Below, one piece after another: positions 10,001 through 16,671 of a stretch of DNA of 64,000 nt. Within the stretch, counting starts at the first letter, position 1. Each line of letters opens with the position of its first letter. The notes beneath the pieces are model-generated. The model was given only the letters and a program-made list of their open reading frames with translations, searched no databases and was not told where the DNA came from. A program made the position numbers and the translations under genes. Source of the DNA: Chthonomonadia bacterium. Lineage in GTDB: Bacteria; Armatimonadota; HRBIN16. The stretch covers positions 62,001 to 126,000 of the forward strand of contig JABUFA010000005.1 in assembly GCA_013314755.1 (NCBI GenBank). The letters are read 5' to 3'.

Positions 10001-10638
10001 AAGGGCTGGATTCGCTCGATTTCGTCGCCGAAGAACTCCAGACGCACCGGCTCGTCGGCGTGCACGGGGAACACGTCCAGAATGCCTCCGCGTCGGCTGA
10101 ACTGTCCGCGCTGGGCGACCATCTCCTCGCGCTCGTAGCCGAGGTTCACCAGCTGGCGCGTCAACCACTCCATATCCACCATCTCGCCCCGGCGCAGGGT
10201 GAAAGTCGCTTCGCGCACCGATTCGGGGGGCAGGGTTGGCTCTAAGAGACTCTGGGGCGTGGCAATCAGTACCCTCGCCTGACCGGTAGCCACCTTCCAC
10301 AGCGATTCGATGCGACTGCCTATCAGATGCAGGTCGGGTGGGGCATCTTCAAAGAGCTGCTCCAGCATAGAGGGAAGCACCACCACCTGCGCTTCGGGCA
10401 CGCCCAGCACGGCGAGGTCGCCTGCGAGTGTTTCTGCCCGCTGAGTATCTGCCACCAGCACGCAGAGCAGGGGATGACCTTCAGCCACCGCGCCGGCAAT
10501 TATCAGGGGTAGCAGGTTTCCCGATACGCCGATGAACTCCGTGCGGTGGGAGGCAGGGGTGAACAGATGAGCGAACACCCGCACGCCCGGCAGAGCGTGC
10601 AGAGCAGGCACGATCTCATGCAGACGCCTGACGTCCAT
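7093..10638 (-). CDS. mfd: Transcription-repair coupling factor Mfd
   Basis: Mfd is the ATP-driven translocase that removes stalled RNA polymerase and recruits UvrA. The 1181 residues match the family. Order: N-terminal UvrB-like module (GISGNLL... region), RNA-polymerase-interacting CarD-like domain (DLRPGDYVVHIHHGIGIYRG), helicase motif I ICGDVGFGKTEVAIRAAF, DEEQRFG (motif II), TLTATPIPRTLHMAL, the second RecA domain with VCTTIIENGLDVPNANTLIV and QLYQLRGRVGRSDR, and the C-terminal TRCF domain. A TACAAT box lies just upstream on this strand. Confidence 0.97.
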   Translation of the reverse strand: MDVRRLHEIVPALHALPGVRVFAHLFTPASHRTEFIGVSGNLLPLIIAGAVAEGHPLLCVLVADTQRAETLAGDLAVLGVPEAQVVVLPSMLEQLFEDAPPDLHLIGSRIESLWKVATGQARVLIATPQSLLEPTLPPESVREATFTLRRGEMVDMEWLTRQLVNLGYEREEMVAQRGQFSRRGGILDVFPVHADEPVRLEFFGDEIERIQPFDPDSQRSAGHLDECTITPAREVWWQSASVQEACERLQSLLEETVQQLVAEGAGRSAEQLRQRIEDDILRLQNRVTFDRLEHYIALLHPGVCALQYLPSDCLVVLDEPLQQQTAYGQSSRDALDVLSHRAKRGEMLPVERLWANLPLAVPQPEGFATVLAHILAHRQWMAFSSIPSPRELIPKVREQEMNARALPGYRGQLPALMGTIRNWLEGRCVVVVATEQPHRVSEILEEHDLYPTDLPQDDQRGALVVVHARLSSGFLWEEARLVVLTDAELFGASRLRILRRRVHEGIPLSSILDLRPGDYVVHIHHGIGIYRGIVQREVLGVRRDYLLIHYAPPDTLLVPTDQIDRLQKYIGSEDNPPEVHRLGGSDWALTKRRAKAKARKIAEELIRLYAARESAERPPYSADTPWQQEMESAFPYDETPDQRRAILEVKRDMEASRKPMDRLICGDVGFGKTEVAIRAAFKAVMEGRQVVVICPTTVLAAQHYNTFRERFAAYPIRVELLNRFRTPKEQKEVIEGLRVGAVDVVIGTHRLLSKDVQFHNLGLLVVDEEQRFGVAQKEHIKRLRTQVDVLTLTATPIPRTLHMALGGLRAMSVINDPPVGRLPVRTIVRPYDDDVVREAILREMERGGQVYYVHNRVQSIYHVAQHVQELVPFARIRVAHGQMPDDELEEVMLGFYHHDFDVLVCTTIIENGLDVPNANTLIVERAHRLGLAQLYQLRGRVGRSDRQAYAYFFYRNDARLDERAQQRLNALREFAGLGSGLKLAMRDLEIRGAGNLLGAEQHGAMISVGFELYAEMLAEAIRELRGQPEETFYLPPVDVPVNVYIPASYIADESQRILFYKKMAAVRQNKDVDEIEHELRDRFGPLPEVVQNALWLLRLRLQAARIGVAEVKADKKWANIRFASHVRLTPQAVRALAHVYRQHQFTGEGVRLSLTDASSPLSAIADMFDLLENALKEPVGR

Positions 10639-10678
10639 AACCTGCGATTATTGTACCCCGATTTTGCGCAAAGGGCAC

Positions 10679-10708
10679 TTGTCAAACTGTTACCTGAACA
10701 GTTATACT
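10679..10708 (+). promoter_or_regulatory. Promoter with inverted-repeat operator
   Basis: TTGTCA (10679-10684) and TATACT (10703-10708) are separated by 18 bases. The spacer is almost filled by a perfect inverted repeat, AACTGTT-ACCTG-AACAGTT (10685-10703), where a repressor could block polymerase. It has the CTGT/ACAG half-sites of proteobacterial LexA boxes but with 7 rather than 8 bases between them, so LexA is only one candidate. It drives the gene at 10743 and probably the thioredoxin gene. Confidence 0.55.
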
Positions 10709-10742
10709 CTATGTTAGTCTCTTGGGAAGGAATGACACGGCG

Positions 10743-11072
10743 GTGGACCTGCAGACGTTTAAAGAACTGGTTTATCGGGAGTTTGGCGAACACCTGGAGC
10801 ACGCTACTCCTGCCAACGTGCGCGAGTTTCTGGACAGGCTCCAGATGCAGGAGGTTGCCCGCAGACTGCCGGGCGAACGTTTTGAAATCCACGAAACAGG
10901 CACCACCTACGAGGAGATTATCAAGGACTTCTTTGCGCGCGTGCTGGAGATGCCCCGTGATGAGGCGATTATTCTGCTGTGGACGCTGGCGATAGACCTT
11001 GCGTTTGCTGCCGTCGAGCATCAGTACGCGGAATATTTTGCCTCTCTGTTCAAAGACCTTGACCAGTACTAA
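10743..11072 (+). CDS. Small helical protein of unknown function
   Basis: I do not recognise this 109-residue protein. It is predicted to be mostly helical, with an alternating acidic and basic pattern (LQTFKELVYREFGEHLEHA) and a C-terminal hydrophobic helix (EAIILLWTLAIDLAFAAVEH) that may be buried rather than transmembrane. GTG at 10743 is chosen because GGAAGG precedes it. A TTG at 10722 in frame is possible but overlaps the ribosome site. It is followed after 18 bases by the thioredoxin-TPR gene and likely shares its promoter. Confidence 0.6.
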   Translation: MDLQTFKELVYREFGEHLEHATPANVREFLDRLQMQEVARRLPGERFEIHETGTTYEEIIKDFFARVLEMPRDEAIILLWTLAIDLAFAAVEHQYAEYFASLFKDLDQY

Positions 11073-11090
11073 ATTCAAGGAGGTGCAAAC

Positions 11091-11951
11091 ATGCAGGACG
11101 CCCTGCGAAAAGTTGCGCCTGCGATGGCTTTGTTTTGGGTGGTTACGACAGCACACGCTGACGGCATCGCGTGGCTCCACTCATACGACGAGGCGCTGAA
11201 GCAGGCGAAAGAGAACAACAGGGTGGTGATGATCGACTTCTACACCGACTGGTGAGGCTGGTGTAAAAGGCTGGACCAGGATACCTTCTCCAGCGAGAAG
11301 GTGGTTCAGCTGGTGGGGCAGGTTGTCCCGCTGAAGCTCAATGCGGAAAAAGAGGGCGCAGAGGTTGCCCGCAAGTATCGCATCCGCGGCTATCCCACCG
11401 TGCTCTTCGTGGATAGCGAGGGGAACACCATCGGTAAAATCGTCGGATACCTGCCGCCCGACGCCTTCGCCAAACAGCTCACACAGATTACCGAATCCCA
11501 CAAGGCGCTGCCAGAGCTTCTTCAGCGCGTCCAGCAGAATCCCCAGGACGCCGAGGCGCTTGCCCGCCTGACGATGATATATGCCATGCGGGAGGATGAA
11601 GCGAAAGCAACCGAGACTCTGCAATCGGTGGAGAAGGCGGACCCGCGCAACGGAACGGGACTGCTTGGCGCCGCGTACAACGCCGTCGGTGACCTCTTTC
11701 AGAACGCCCGGCAGTTCCAGAAGGCTATCTCCTTCTTCCGCAAAGCGGCAACGCTGAGCAAAAAGCCCGAAGAGATTTCTTACGCCCGGCTGAGCATTGC
11801 CGTCTGTTACCTGAGTACGGGCGACTCTAAGAACGCTCAGCGCGAGCTGGAGGCAGTGGCAAACATGAAGAACGCTCCCGAAGATGACCGTCAGGTTGCC
11901 CGTCAGCTGCTGGAGCGACTTCGTGCACAGCCCCAAAACCAGAAACGGTAG
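11091..11951 (+). CDS. Candidate selenoprotein: exported thioredoxin-fold/TPR protein with in-frame TGA (U-G-W-C)
   Basis: Read through one TGA (11253-11255, codon 55), this frame gives 286 residues. A signal peptide (residues 1-23, ending TTAHA) precedes a thioredoxin-like domain: VVMIDFYTDW, then TGA, then GWCKRLDQDTFSS, and later KYRIRGYPTVLFVD with the cis-Pro. Relatives of this thioredoxin family normally have Cys-x-x-Cys there, so the TGA replaces exactly the nucleophilic Cys. A C-terminal TPR-like helical region follows (about residues 140-275). AAGGAGG sits just before the ATG, and 232 codons after the TGA are intact. Leading reading: selenocysteine in a UxxC redox motif outside the cytoplasm. 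Alternatives: a nonsense mutation or a sequence error (TGC/TGT to TGA). Confidence 0.65.
11282..11303 (+). promoter_or_regulatory. Candidate bacterial SECIS hairpin
   Basis: The RNA can fold TACCTTCTC / GAGAAGGTG (eight Watson-Crick pairs plus one G-U) around a CAGC tetraloop at 11291-11294. Thirty-five bases separate the TGA from the loop, within the 16-37 range described for bacterial SECIS elements. The expected G in the first two loop positions is absent. A weaker alternative nearer the TGA is CTG-GAC-CAG (11271-11279), whose loop starts with G, closed by GGTGT/ATACC (11260-11264 and 11281-11285); it cannot fully coexist with the first. Confidence 0.4.
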
Positions 11952-11960
11952 GTGTTTTTT

Positions 11961-11986
11961 GCCCCTCCCCGAAGTGGAGGGGCTTT
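11961..11986 (+). terminator. Rho-independent terminator
   Basis: GCCCCTCC (11961-11968) pairs with GGAGGGGC (11976-11983) around a seven-base loop and is followed by TTTCT. It lies ten bases after the thioredoxin-TPR stop and closes that transcript. Confidence 0.8.
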
Positions 11987-11998
11987 CTACACAACCTC

Positions 11999-12028
11999 TT
12001 GCACTGGATGAATCGCACGGGGTACACT
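11999..12028 (+). promoter_or_regulatory. Putative promoter of the LON-domain gene
   Basis: TTGCAC (11999-12004), an 18-base spacer and TACACT (12023-12028) lie about 50 bases before the ATG at 12082, just after the preceding terminator. Confidence 0.4.
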
Positions 12029-12081
12029 CTATGCGTGATGAACATCAGATACGTGCAACATAACTACTGGGGAGTTTTTGG

Positions 12082-12765
12082 ATGGAACCGCTGGTAACGT
12101 TGCCGCTGTTTCCATTGCATGCTGTTCTGTTTCCGGGAATGCCTCTGCCTCTGCACATCTTTGAAGAGCGCTACCGCCAGATGATGCACATGGTGCTTGA
12201 GCAGGACAGACAGTTCGGGGTAGTGCTTATCCGGGAAGGCAAGGAAGTCGGCGGACCGGCGGTACCCTACCACTGGGGCACGGTTGCCCAGATTACCGCT
12301 TTGCAGAACCGCCCGGACGGCTCCATGAACCTGTGGACCATCGGCGAACAGCGTTTTCGCATTGTGCAGATTGTTCAGCATGAGCCGTTCATGGTGGCGA
12401 AGGTCATGTTACTGCCCGATGTGTGTGACGGCTGCGAACAGCGTGTTCTGCCCCTCGTGCACCGGGCTACCGACCGGCTGGAGCAGTACGTCCGCCTGCT
12501 GTTCAGTGCCGAGGGCAGTAAACATTTTGTGATAGAGCTCCCCAATAATCCCCGCGTTCTGGCGAACACGATTGGCGCCATCCTCCAGGTTCCCCTGATA
12601 CAGAAGCAGAAGCTTTTAGAGATAGACGACGTGGTTCAGCGTTTGGAAGCAGGGCTTGCTCTGCTGGAAGAGGAGATTGAACGCCTTCTGCTGAAGTCGG
12701 TGGAACAGCCTGCGGCGACCGTTCATCTCTTCCGCCCGGAGGAGAAGGTGGTCTCGCGCAATTAA
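12082..12765 (+). CDS. Stand-alone LON substrate-binding-domain protein
   Basis: The 227-residue protein opens with LVTLPLFPLHAVLFPGMPLPL and HIFEERYRQMM, the signature of the N-terminal LON (PUA-like) domain of protease Lon. There is no AAA+ or Ser-Lys protease part, so this is the single-domain form found widely in bacteria. Function is not established; binding of unfolded protein or RNA is proposed for such domains. A C-terminal helix bundle (EEIERLLLKSVEQPA) completes it. The next gene begins 20 bases downstream, possibly in the same operon. Confidence 0.88.
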   Translation: MEPLVTLPLFPLHAVLFPGMPLPLHIFEERYRQMMHMVLEQDRQFGVVLIREGKEVGGPAVPYHWGTVAQITALQNRPDGSMNLWTIGEQRFRIVQIVQHEPFMVAKVMLLPDVCDGCEQRVLPLVHRATDRLEQYVRLLFSAEGSKHFVIELPNNPRVLANTIGAILQVPLIQKQKLLEIDDVVQRLEAGLALLEEEIERLLLKSVEQPAATVHLFRPEEKVVSRN

Positions 12766-12785
12766 CCCCCGTCAGGAGGAATACC

Positions 12786-13796
12786 ATGCGAACAGTAACC
12801 CTTATCCCGGGCGACGGCATCGGTCCCGAAGTGGTCGAGGCGGCGGTGCGCGTGGTAGAGGCGACTGGCGTGCCTGTACAGTGGGAGCGGTTTGAGGCAG
12901 GCACCGAGGTGGTGAATAAATACGGCACGCCCCTGCCCGATGAGGTGTTCAACTCTATCCTGACCAACCGTGTTGCGCTGAAAGGTCCTATCACTACCCC
13001 CATCGGCGCGGGCTACAGCAGTCCAAACGTGATGCTCCGCAAGCGATTGAATCTCTTTGCCAATGTGCGCCCCGCCCGAAACCTGCCCGGTGTTCGCACG
13101 CGCTACGAGAACGTGGACCTGGTGGTGATCCGCGAAAACAGCGAAGACCTCTACTCTGGACTCGAGCACATCGTGGTGCCGGGCGTGGTGGAGAGCCTCA
13201 AAATCATCACCGAGGCCGCCAGCCTGCGCATCGCGCGCTTCGCGTTCGAGTATGCGGTAAAACACGGTCGCAAGAAAGTGACCGCGGTGCACAAGGCAAA
13301 CATCATGAAGCTGAGCGATGGGCTGTTTCTGGAGTGCTGTCGGCGAGTGGCGCGCGATTACCCGCAGATAGAGTATGAAGAGCTGATTGTGGACAATACC
13401 TGCATGCAGTTAGTGACCCGCCCTGAGCGTTTTGACGTGATGGTGATGGAGAACCTGTACGGCGATATTGTTTCGGACCTGTGCGCGGGGCTTGTCGGCG
13501 GCCTGGGCTTAACCCCCAGCGCGAACGTGGGGGAGAACGGTATTGTGGTATACGAAGCGGTACATGGCTCCGCCCCGGATATCGCCGGCAGGAACCTGGC
13601 GAACCCCATCGCGCTCATCCTGTGCGGGGCGATGATGCTGGAAGACCTCGGCGAGGTGCGGGCAGGTGAGCGAATACGCAAGGGCGTGTACCGCGTGCTG
13701 AGCGAGGGCAAAGTACTCACCCCCGACCTGGGCGGCAACGCCACCACCACCCAGATTACCGACGCCATCATCGCCGCGATGGAGGAAGAGGCTTAG
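12786..13796 (+). CDS. NAD-dependent isocitrate dehydrogenase family enzyme
   Basis: The 336-residue beta-decarboxylating dehydrogenase carries TLIPGDGIGPEV at the N-terminus, LFANVRPARNLPG and VVIRENSEDLYSG in the substrate region, the catalytic Lys context VTAVHKANIMKLSDG, the metal-binding ENLYGDIVSDLCAGLVGGLG and the cofactor loop VHGSAPDIAGRNLANP. The S-P-N-V-x-L-R-K substrate loop favours isocitrate over 3-isopropylmalate; homoisocitrate cannot be excluded. It would act in the TCA cycle. It is convergent with tdh, the two stops overlapping. A good ribosome site (AGGAGG) precedes ATG 12786. Confidence 0.85.
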   Translation: MRTVTLIPGDGIGPEVVEAAVRVVEATGVPVQWERFEAGTEVVNKYGTPLPDEVFNSILTNRVALKGPITTPIGAGYSSPNVMLRKRLNLFANVRPARNLPGVRTRYENVDLVVIRENSEDLYSGLEHIVVPGVVESLKIITEAASLRIARFAFEYAVKHGRKKVTAVHKANIMKLSDGLFLECCRRVARDYPQIEYEELIVDNTCMQLVTRPERFDVMVMENLYGDIVSDLCAGLVGGLGLTPSANVGENGIVVYEAVHGSAPDIAGRNLANPIALILCGAMMLEDLGEVRAGERIRKGVYRVLSEGKVLTPDLGGNATTTQITDAIIAAMEEEA

Positions 13797-14827
13797 TCCG
13801 GGCGCAGAATCACCTTACCGCATTTGCCGGTATCAATCAGCTCCATCGCCTTTGCGATTTCGGAAAAGCCGACCTCGTGCGTAATAACGGGGCGCACGTC
13901 CAGCCTGCCCGAAGTGAGCAGTTCCTGCATCTGTTCCCAGGTCTGGTAGAGCCGTCGCCCGACGATGCCCTGAACCTCCAGCCCTTTGAATATTACGTCC
14001 TCGGCAAAGTCAACCTCTATGGGGTCGCTGGGGATGCCCATCAGAGTTACTCTTCCACCTGGGCGCGCAATGCGGAAGCCGACCTTTACCGCTGAAGGCG
14101 CCCCCGACATCTCCAGCACCACGTCAACGCCCTCGCCGTGTGTGCGAGCCAGGATGGTCCTTTCCACATCCTCCTTCGTGGGGTCTATCAGCACATCTGC
14201 GCCCATCTGTTCCGCCATCTGCAGGCGATAGGGGTGCTTTTCTACGGCAAAGACGGTGCTGGCATGGCAGGCTCGGGCGATGCCCACACTGAACAACCCC
14301 AGCGGTCCACAGCCCAGCACCGCGACGGTGCGCCCTTCCAGCGGACCAGCCAGCGATGCATGAACCGCATTGCCCAGTGGGTCCTGAATGGCGGCAACCT
14401 CCACGGGCACCTGGGGCGGGGTAGGACGGGCATTGGCTTCAGGGATGAGCACCAGCTCTGCCCACACGCCATCGGTATCCACGCCCAGAATGCGCGTGTT
14501 GCGACACACGTGCGCCTGTCCATGCCGGCACTGGTAGCAGGTGCCGCAGACGATATGCGACTCGCTGGCGACAAAGTCGCCCGCTCTGCGCTCGGTCACC
14601 CCTTCGCCCACAGCAATAACCTCACCGGCAAACTCGTGTCCTAAGATGCGCGGGGGATGGATGCGGTGTGCTGCCCAGTTGTCCCAGTGCCAGATGTGCA
14701 CGTCGGTGCCGCAGATAGACCATGCATGAGGCTTTACCAGTACATGACCCGGGGGTATAGTGGACGGGTCTGCTATATCTACCACCTCGCCGCCGGCTTC
14801 GGGGCGAGTTTTGACAATCGCTCGCAT
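13793..14827 (-). CDS. tdh: L-threonine 3-dehydrogenase
   Basis: A 344-residue zinc-dependent medium-chain dehydrogenase that would oxidise threonine to 2-amino-3-ketobutyrate. Visible are the catalytic zinc Cys in SICGTDVHIW, the GHE motif (ILGHEFAGEVIAVG), the structural zinc cysteines CGTCYQCRHGQAHVC, and the NAD site VLGCGPLGLFSVGIAR. Length equals E. coli Tdh. A related polyol dehydrogenase is the main alternative. A TATAAT box upstream on this strand (near 14863) and GGAGAGGAG before the ATG support the start. Confidence 0.88.
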   Translation of the reverse strand: MRAIVKTRPEAGGEVVDIADPSTIPPGHVLVKPHAWSICGTDVHIWHWDNWAAHRIHPPRILGHEFAGEVIAVGEGVTERRAGDFVASESHIVCGTCYQCRHGQAHVCRNTRILGVDTDGVWAELVLIPEANARPTPPQVPVEVAAIQDPLGNAVHASLAGPLEGRTVAVLGCGPLGLFSVGIARACHASTVFAVEKHPYRLQMAEQMGADVLIDPTKEDVERTILARTHGEGVDVVLEMSGAPSAVKVGFRIARPGGRVTLMGIPSDPIEVDFAEDVIFKGLEVQGIVGRRLYQTWEQMQELLTSGRLDVRPVITHEVGFSEIAKAMELIDTGKCGKVILRPD

Positions 14828-14894
14828 CCTATGTTGCTCCTCTCCACAGTGTTCACAGTTTGATTATATGCCTTTATCTTGTTGACCGCAACCT

Positions 14895-15386
14895 TTATTC
14901 GGCAGGGCGCTCCTTCTGCTGGCGTTCTTCCAGCAAAGCCTCCAGCTCAGCGACCGATTCCAGGTCCTTAGGGCGTCCGGTCGCTCGTTTCAGGCGAATG
15001 AGCGTTTCAAGGTCGACAACGCGTACCGGCGTTCCGGCAATCTCCACCTGCACGGTGTGATTGATGAGGTTCTCGTAAGTGCCTCCACCCGGTACCTCAG
15101 CCCACAGGTCGATGTAGCCTTCGGTGGTGTGAAGGGTGAAGTTCAGCCCGCGCTGTACCGTACGCGCATCCCAGATGAAGGGCAGTCCTTCGGGAGCATC
15201 TCGCAGGTAAGGACGATAGGGAGCCAGCGCATCTACCAGACGCTGTATATTTTGGGGCGTGCGTTGGTACAGGATGTCCATATCTTGCGTCAATCGTGCA
15301 GAGCCGTGCAGAACGCCTGCCATCCCACCGATAAGGATATACTCCACGTTGTGTTCTGCGAGCGATTTGAGCAGATTGAGAAACAT
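14895..15386 (-). CDS. Nucleotidyltransferase-fold protein (MNT/AbiEii-like), possible toxin partner
   Basis: The 163-residue protein has YILIGGMAGVLHGSARLTQDMDI, a GG...D-x-D motif typical of minimal nucleotidyltransferase-fold proteins, and a C-terminal LKRATGRPKDLESVAELEALL, commonly seen in the AbiEii/DUF6036-like group. It follows the small gene at 15390-15581 with only three bases between, so the two form a pair resembling nucleotidyltransferase toxin-antitoxin modules. Activity as a toxin is inference only. Stop 15 codons short of the neighbouring tdh promoter region. Confidence 0.65.
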   Translation of the reverse strand: MFLNLLKSLAEHNVEYILIGGMAGVLHGSARLTQDMDILYQRTPQNIQRLVDALAPYRPYLRDAPEGLPFIWDARTVQRGLNFTLHTTEGYIDLWAEVPGGGTYENLINHTVQVEIAGTPVRVVDLETLIRLKRATGRPKDLESVAELEALLEERQQKERPAE

Positions 15387-15389
15387 CTC

Positions 15390-15581
15390 TTACTCCCCGC
15401 GCAACCGCTTCCCCGCCTCCCGTAACTTCTGGGCAAACTGAAGGAGCTCCTCCAGGCGGCGCAAGCGCTCTGCCGGTGAAAGGCGCAGGTTCGCTCGCAG
15501 GAGACTGCGGTCTATACCCTGTTTGTACGCCTCAATCACCGGGTCAGGTTCCAGCGGCTGTTGCAGATAATCGCGTTCCAT
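15390..15581 (-). CDS. Small helical partner of the nucleotidyltransferase gene
   Basis: A 63-residue protein beginning MERDYLQQPLEPDPVIEAYK and containing LRANLRLSPAERLRRLEELL, a short arginine/leucine-rich helix seen in small proteins encoded beside MNT-type nucleotidyltransferases. ATG 15581 is preferred over upstream in-frame starts because TATAAT lies nine bases before it, which would put upstream starts outside the transcript. Role as antitoxin or subunit is unproven. Confidence 0.55.
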   Translation of the reverse strand: MERDYLQQPLEPDPVIEAYKQGIDRSLLRANLRLSPAERLRRLEELLQFAQKLREAGKRLRGE

Positions 15582-15591
15582 CCCGCTCTCA

Positions 15592-15597
15592 TTATAC
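15592..15597 (-). promoter_or_regulatory. -10 box TATAAT of the nucleotidyltransferase pair
   Basis: On the minus strand a perfect TATAAT ends nine bases before the ATG at 15581, implying a leader of only a few bases. A weak TTGGGC lies about 19 bases upstream. Confidence 0.5.
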
Positions 15598-15752
15598 TGC
15601 ATCGGCGTTGACACTGCCCAAAGAGATGTCAGACCCTACTCGCAGGATTACCGTTTTGGTAGGCTTTAACAACCTCTTAATACGCCTTTAACCGCTAGTT
15701 AATCTAGAAATTGTATACTGCGGGACGATACACCTTGCAAGGAGGAGGTCTG

Positions 15753-16550
15753 ATGAAGCACCGAGCCTTTACGCTCATTGAGCTGCTGGTAGTTATCGCG
15801 ATTATCGCGATACTGGCGGCGATCCTGTTCCCCGTCTTCTCGCAGGCGCGAGAGAGCGCCCGACAGAGCAACTGTCTGTCCAACCTCAAACAGATTTCGC
15901 TGGCGAACCTGATGTACTGCCAGGACTATGACGAAACCTTCGTGCCCGTTGGAGGAACCATCGAACAGCCCTGGCCTCCTGCCGGTCGGCTGACGGTGGA
16001 CGGCACCATCAAGCCGTTCAATGGCTGGTCCATGAACCTGTTGCCCTACATTAAGAACCGCGACCTGTTCCAGTGTCCATCAATGGATAAGATTTTCCAA
16101 GGCAGCGGCGACTGCGCCGCTTTCAACGGACAGCGTATGACCAACCACTACGCCTACAACTTCTGGCTGGGCGCGGACGACTCGTATCCGAACTATGCTG
16201 TGTCAGCCGACGGGACCGTCAACCTGACCAGCCCTCTGACGCTTTCGGCGGTGGTTCAGCCAGCGAACGTGATTTCGCATTTCCACTCGGGTTCTGTTCC
16301 GCCTTATGGTGCTACATGGGGATGCGTGTACGTCACTATTGAACTACCGGACTTTTACAACAAAATTCGCCCGCGCATCCGCCACAAGAACGGCGACAAT
16401 CTCGCTTTTGTAGACGGACACGCCAAGTGGTTCGAGTTGCAGGAAGCCGACTCTGGAGGGCGGCGCCGCACCATCTACATCTGGGCATCTAAGGGAATCT
16501 GGATGTTCCCGTTCTATCCCGATCGCACGGGAGGCTTCCCTGTGCTCTAA
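15753..16550 (+). CDS. DUF1559-type pseudopilin with prepilin N-terminus
   Basis: A 265-residue protein starting at ATG 15753 after GGAGGAGG. The N-terminus [20 protein letters not shown] is a class III prepilin signal cleaved before F by a PilD-like peptidase and N-methylated. The helix is followed by [20 protein letters not shown], a motif repeated in this family, and the C-terminal half ends with FVDGHAKWF, the H-x9-DG type motif. Such secreted pseudopilins occur in large numbers in Armatimonadota and planctomycetes; their function is not known. A hairpin at 16617-16640 may end the transcript. Confidence 0.9.
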   Translation: MKHRAFTLIELLVVIAIIAILAAILFPVFSQARESARQSNCLSNLKQISLANLMYCQDYDETFVPVGGTIEQPWPPAGRLTVDGTIKPFNGWSMNLLPYIKNRDLFQCPSMDKIFQGSGDCAAFNGQRMTNHYAYNFWLGADDSYPNYAVSADGTVNLTSPLTLSAVVQPANVISHFHSGSVPPYGATWGCVYVTIELPDFYNKIRPRIRHKNGDNLAFVDGHAKWFELQEADSGGRRRTIYIWASKGIWMFPFYPDRTGGFPVL

Positions 16551-16616
16551 GCGGGTGATAAAGCCCGCCTCGCCGAGCCGAAAGGAAGACAGGCACATAC
16601 AGGTCGAATCCGTACG

Positions 16617-16646
16617 GGGTGGAGGTGTTTGCCTCCACCCTTCTCC
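16617..16646 (+). terminator. Hairpin after the first pseudopilin gene
   Basis: GGGTGGAGG (16617-16625) and CCTCCACCC (16632-16640) form a nine-pair stem around TGTTTG, followed by TTCTCC. The T-run is short, so it could be an attenuator or processing site before the next gene. Confidence 0.5.
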
Positions 16647-16671
16647 AAACTTGCCGTAAGGAGCCGAAGGG

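Noticed and set aside
11253-11255. Simple pseudogene explanation of the TGA in the thioredoxin gene
   Set aside because: Not excluded, but the exact replacement of the active-site Cys and the otherwise intact gene with strong RBS and terminator make recoding more likely.
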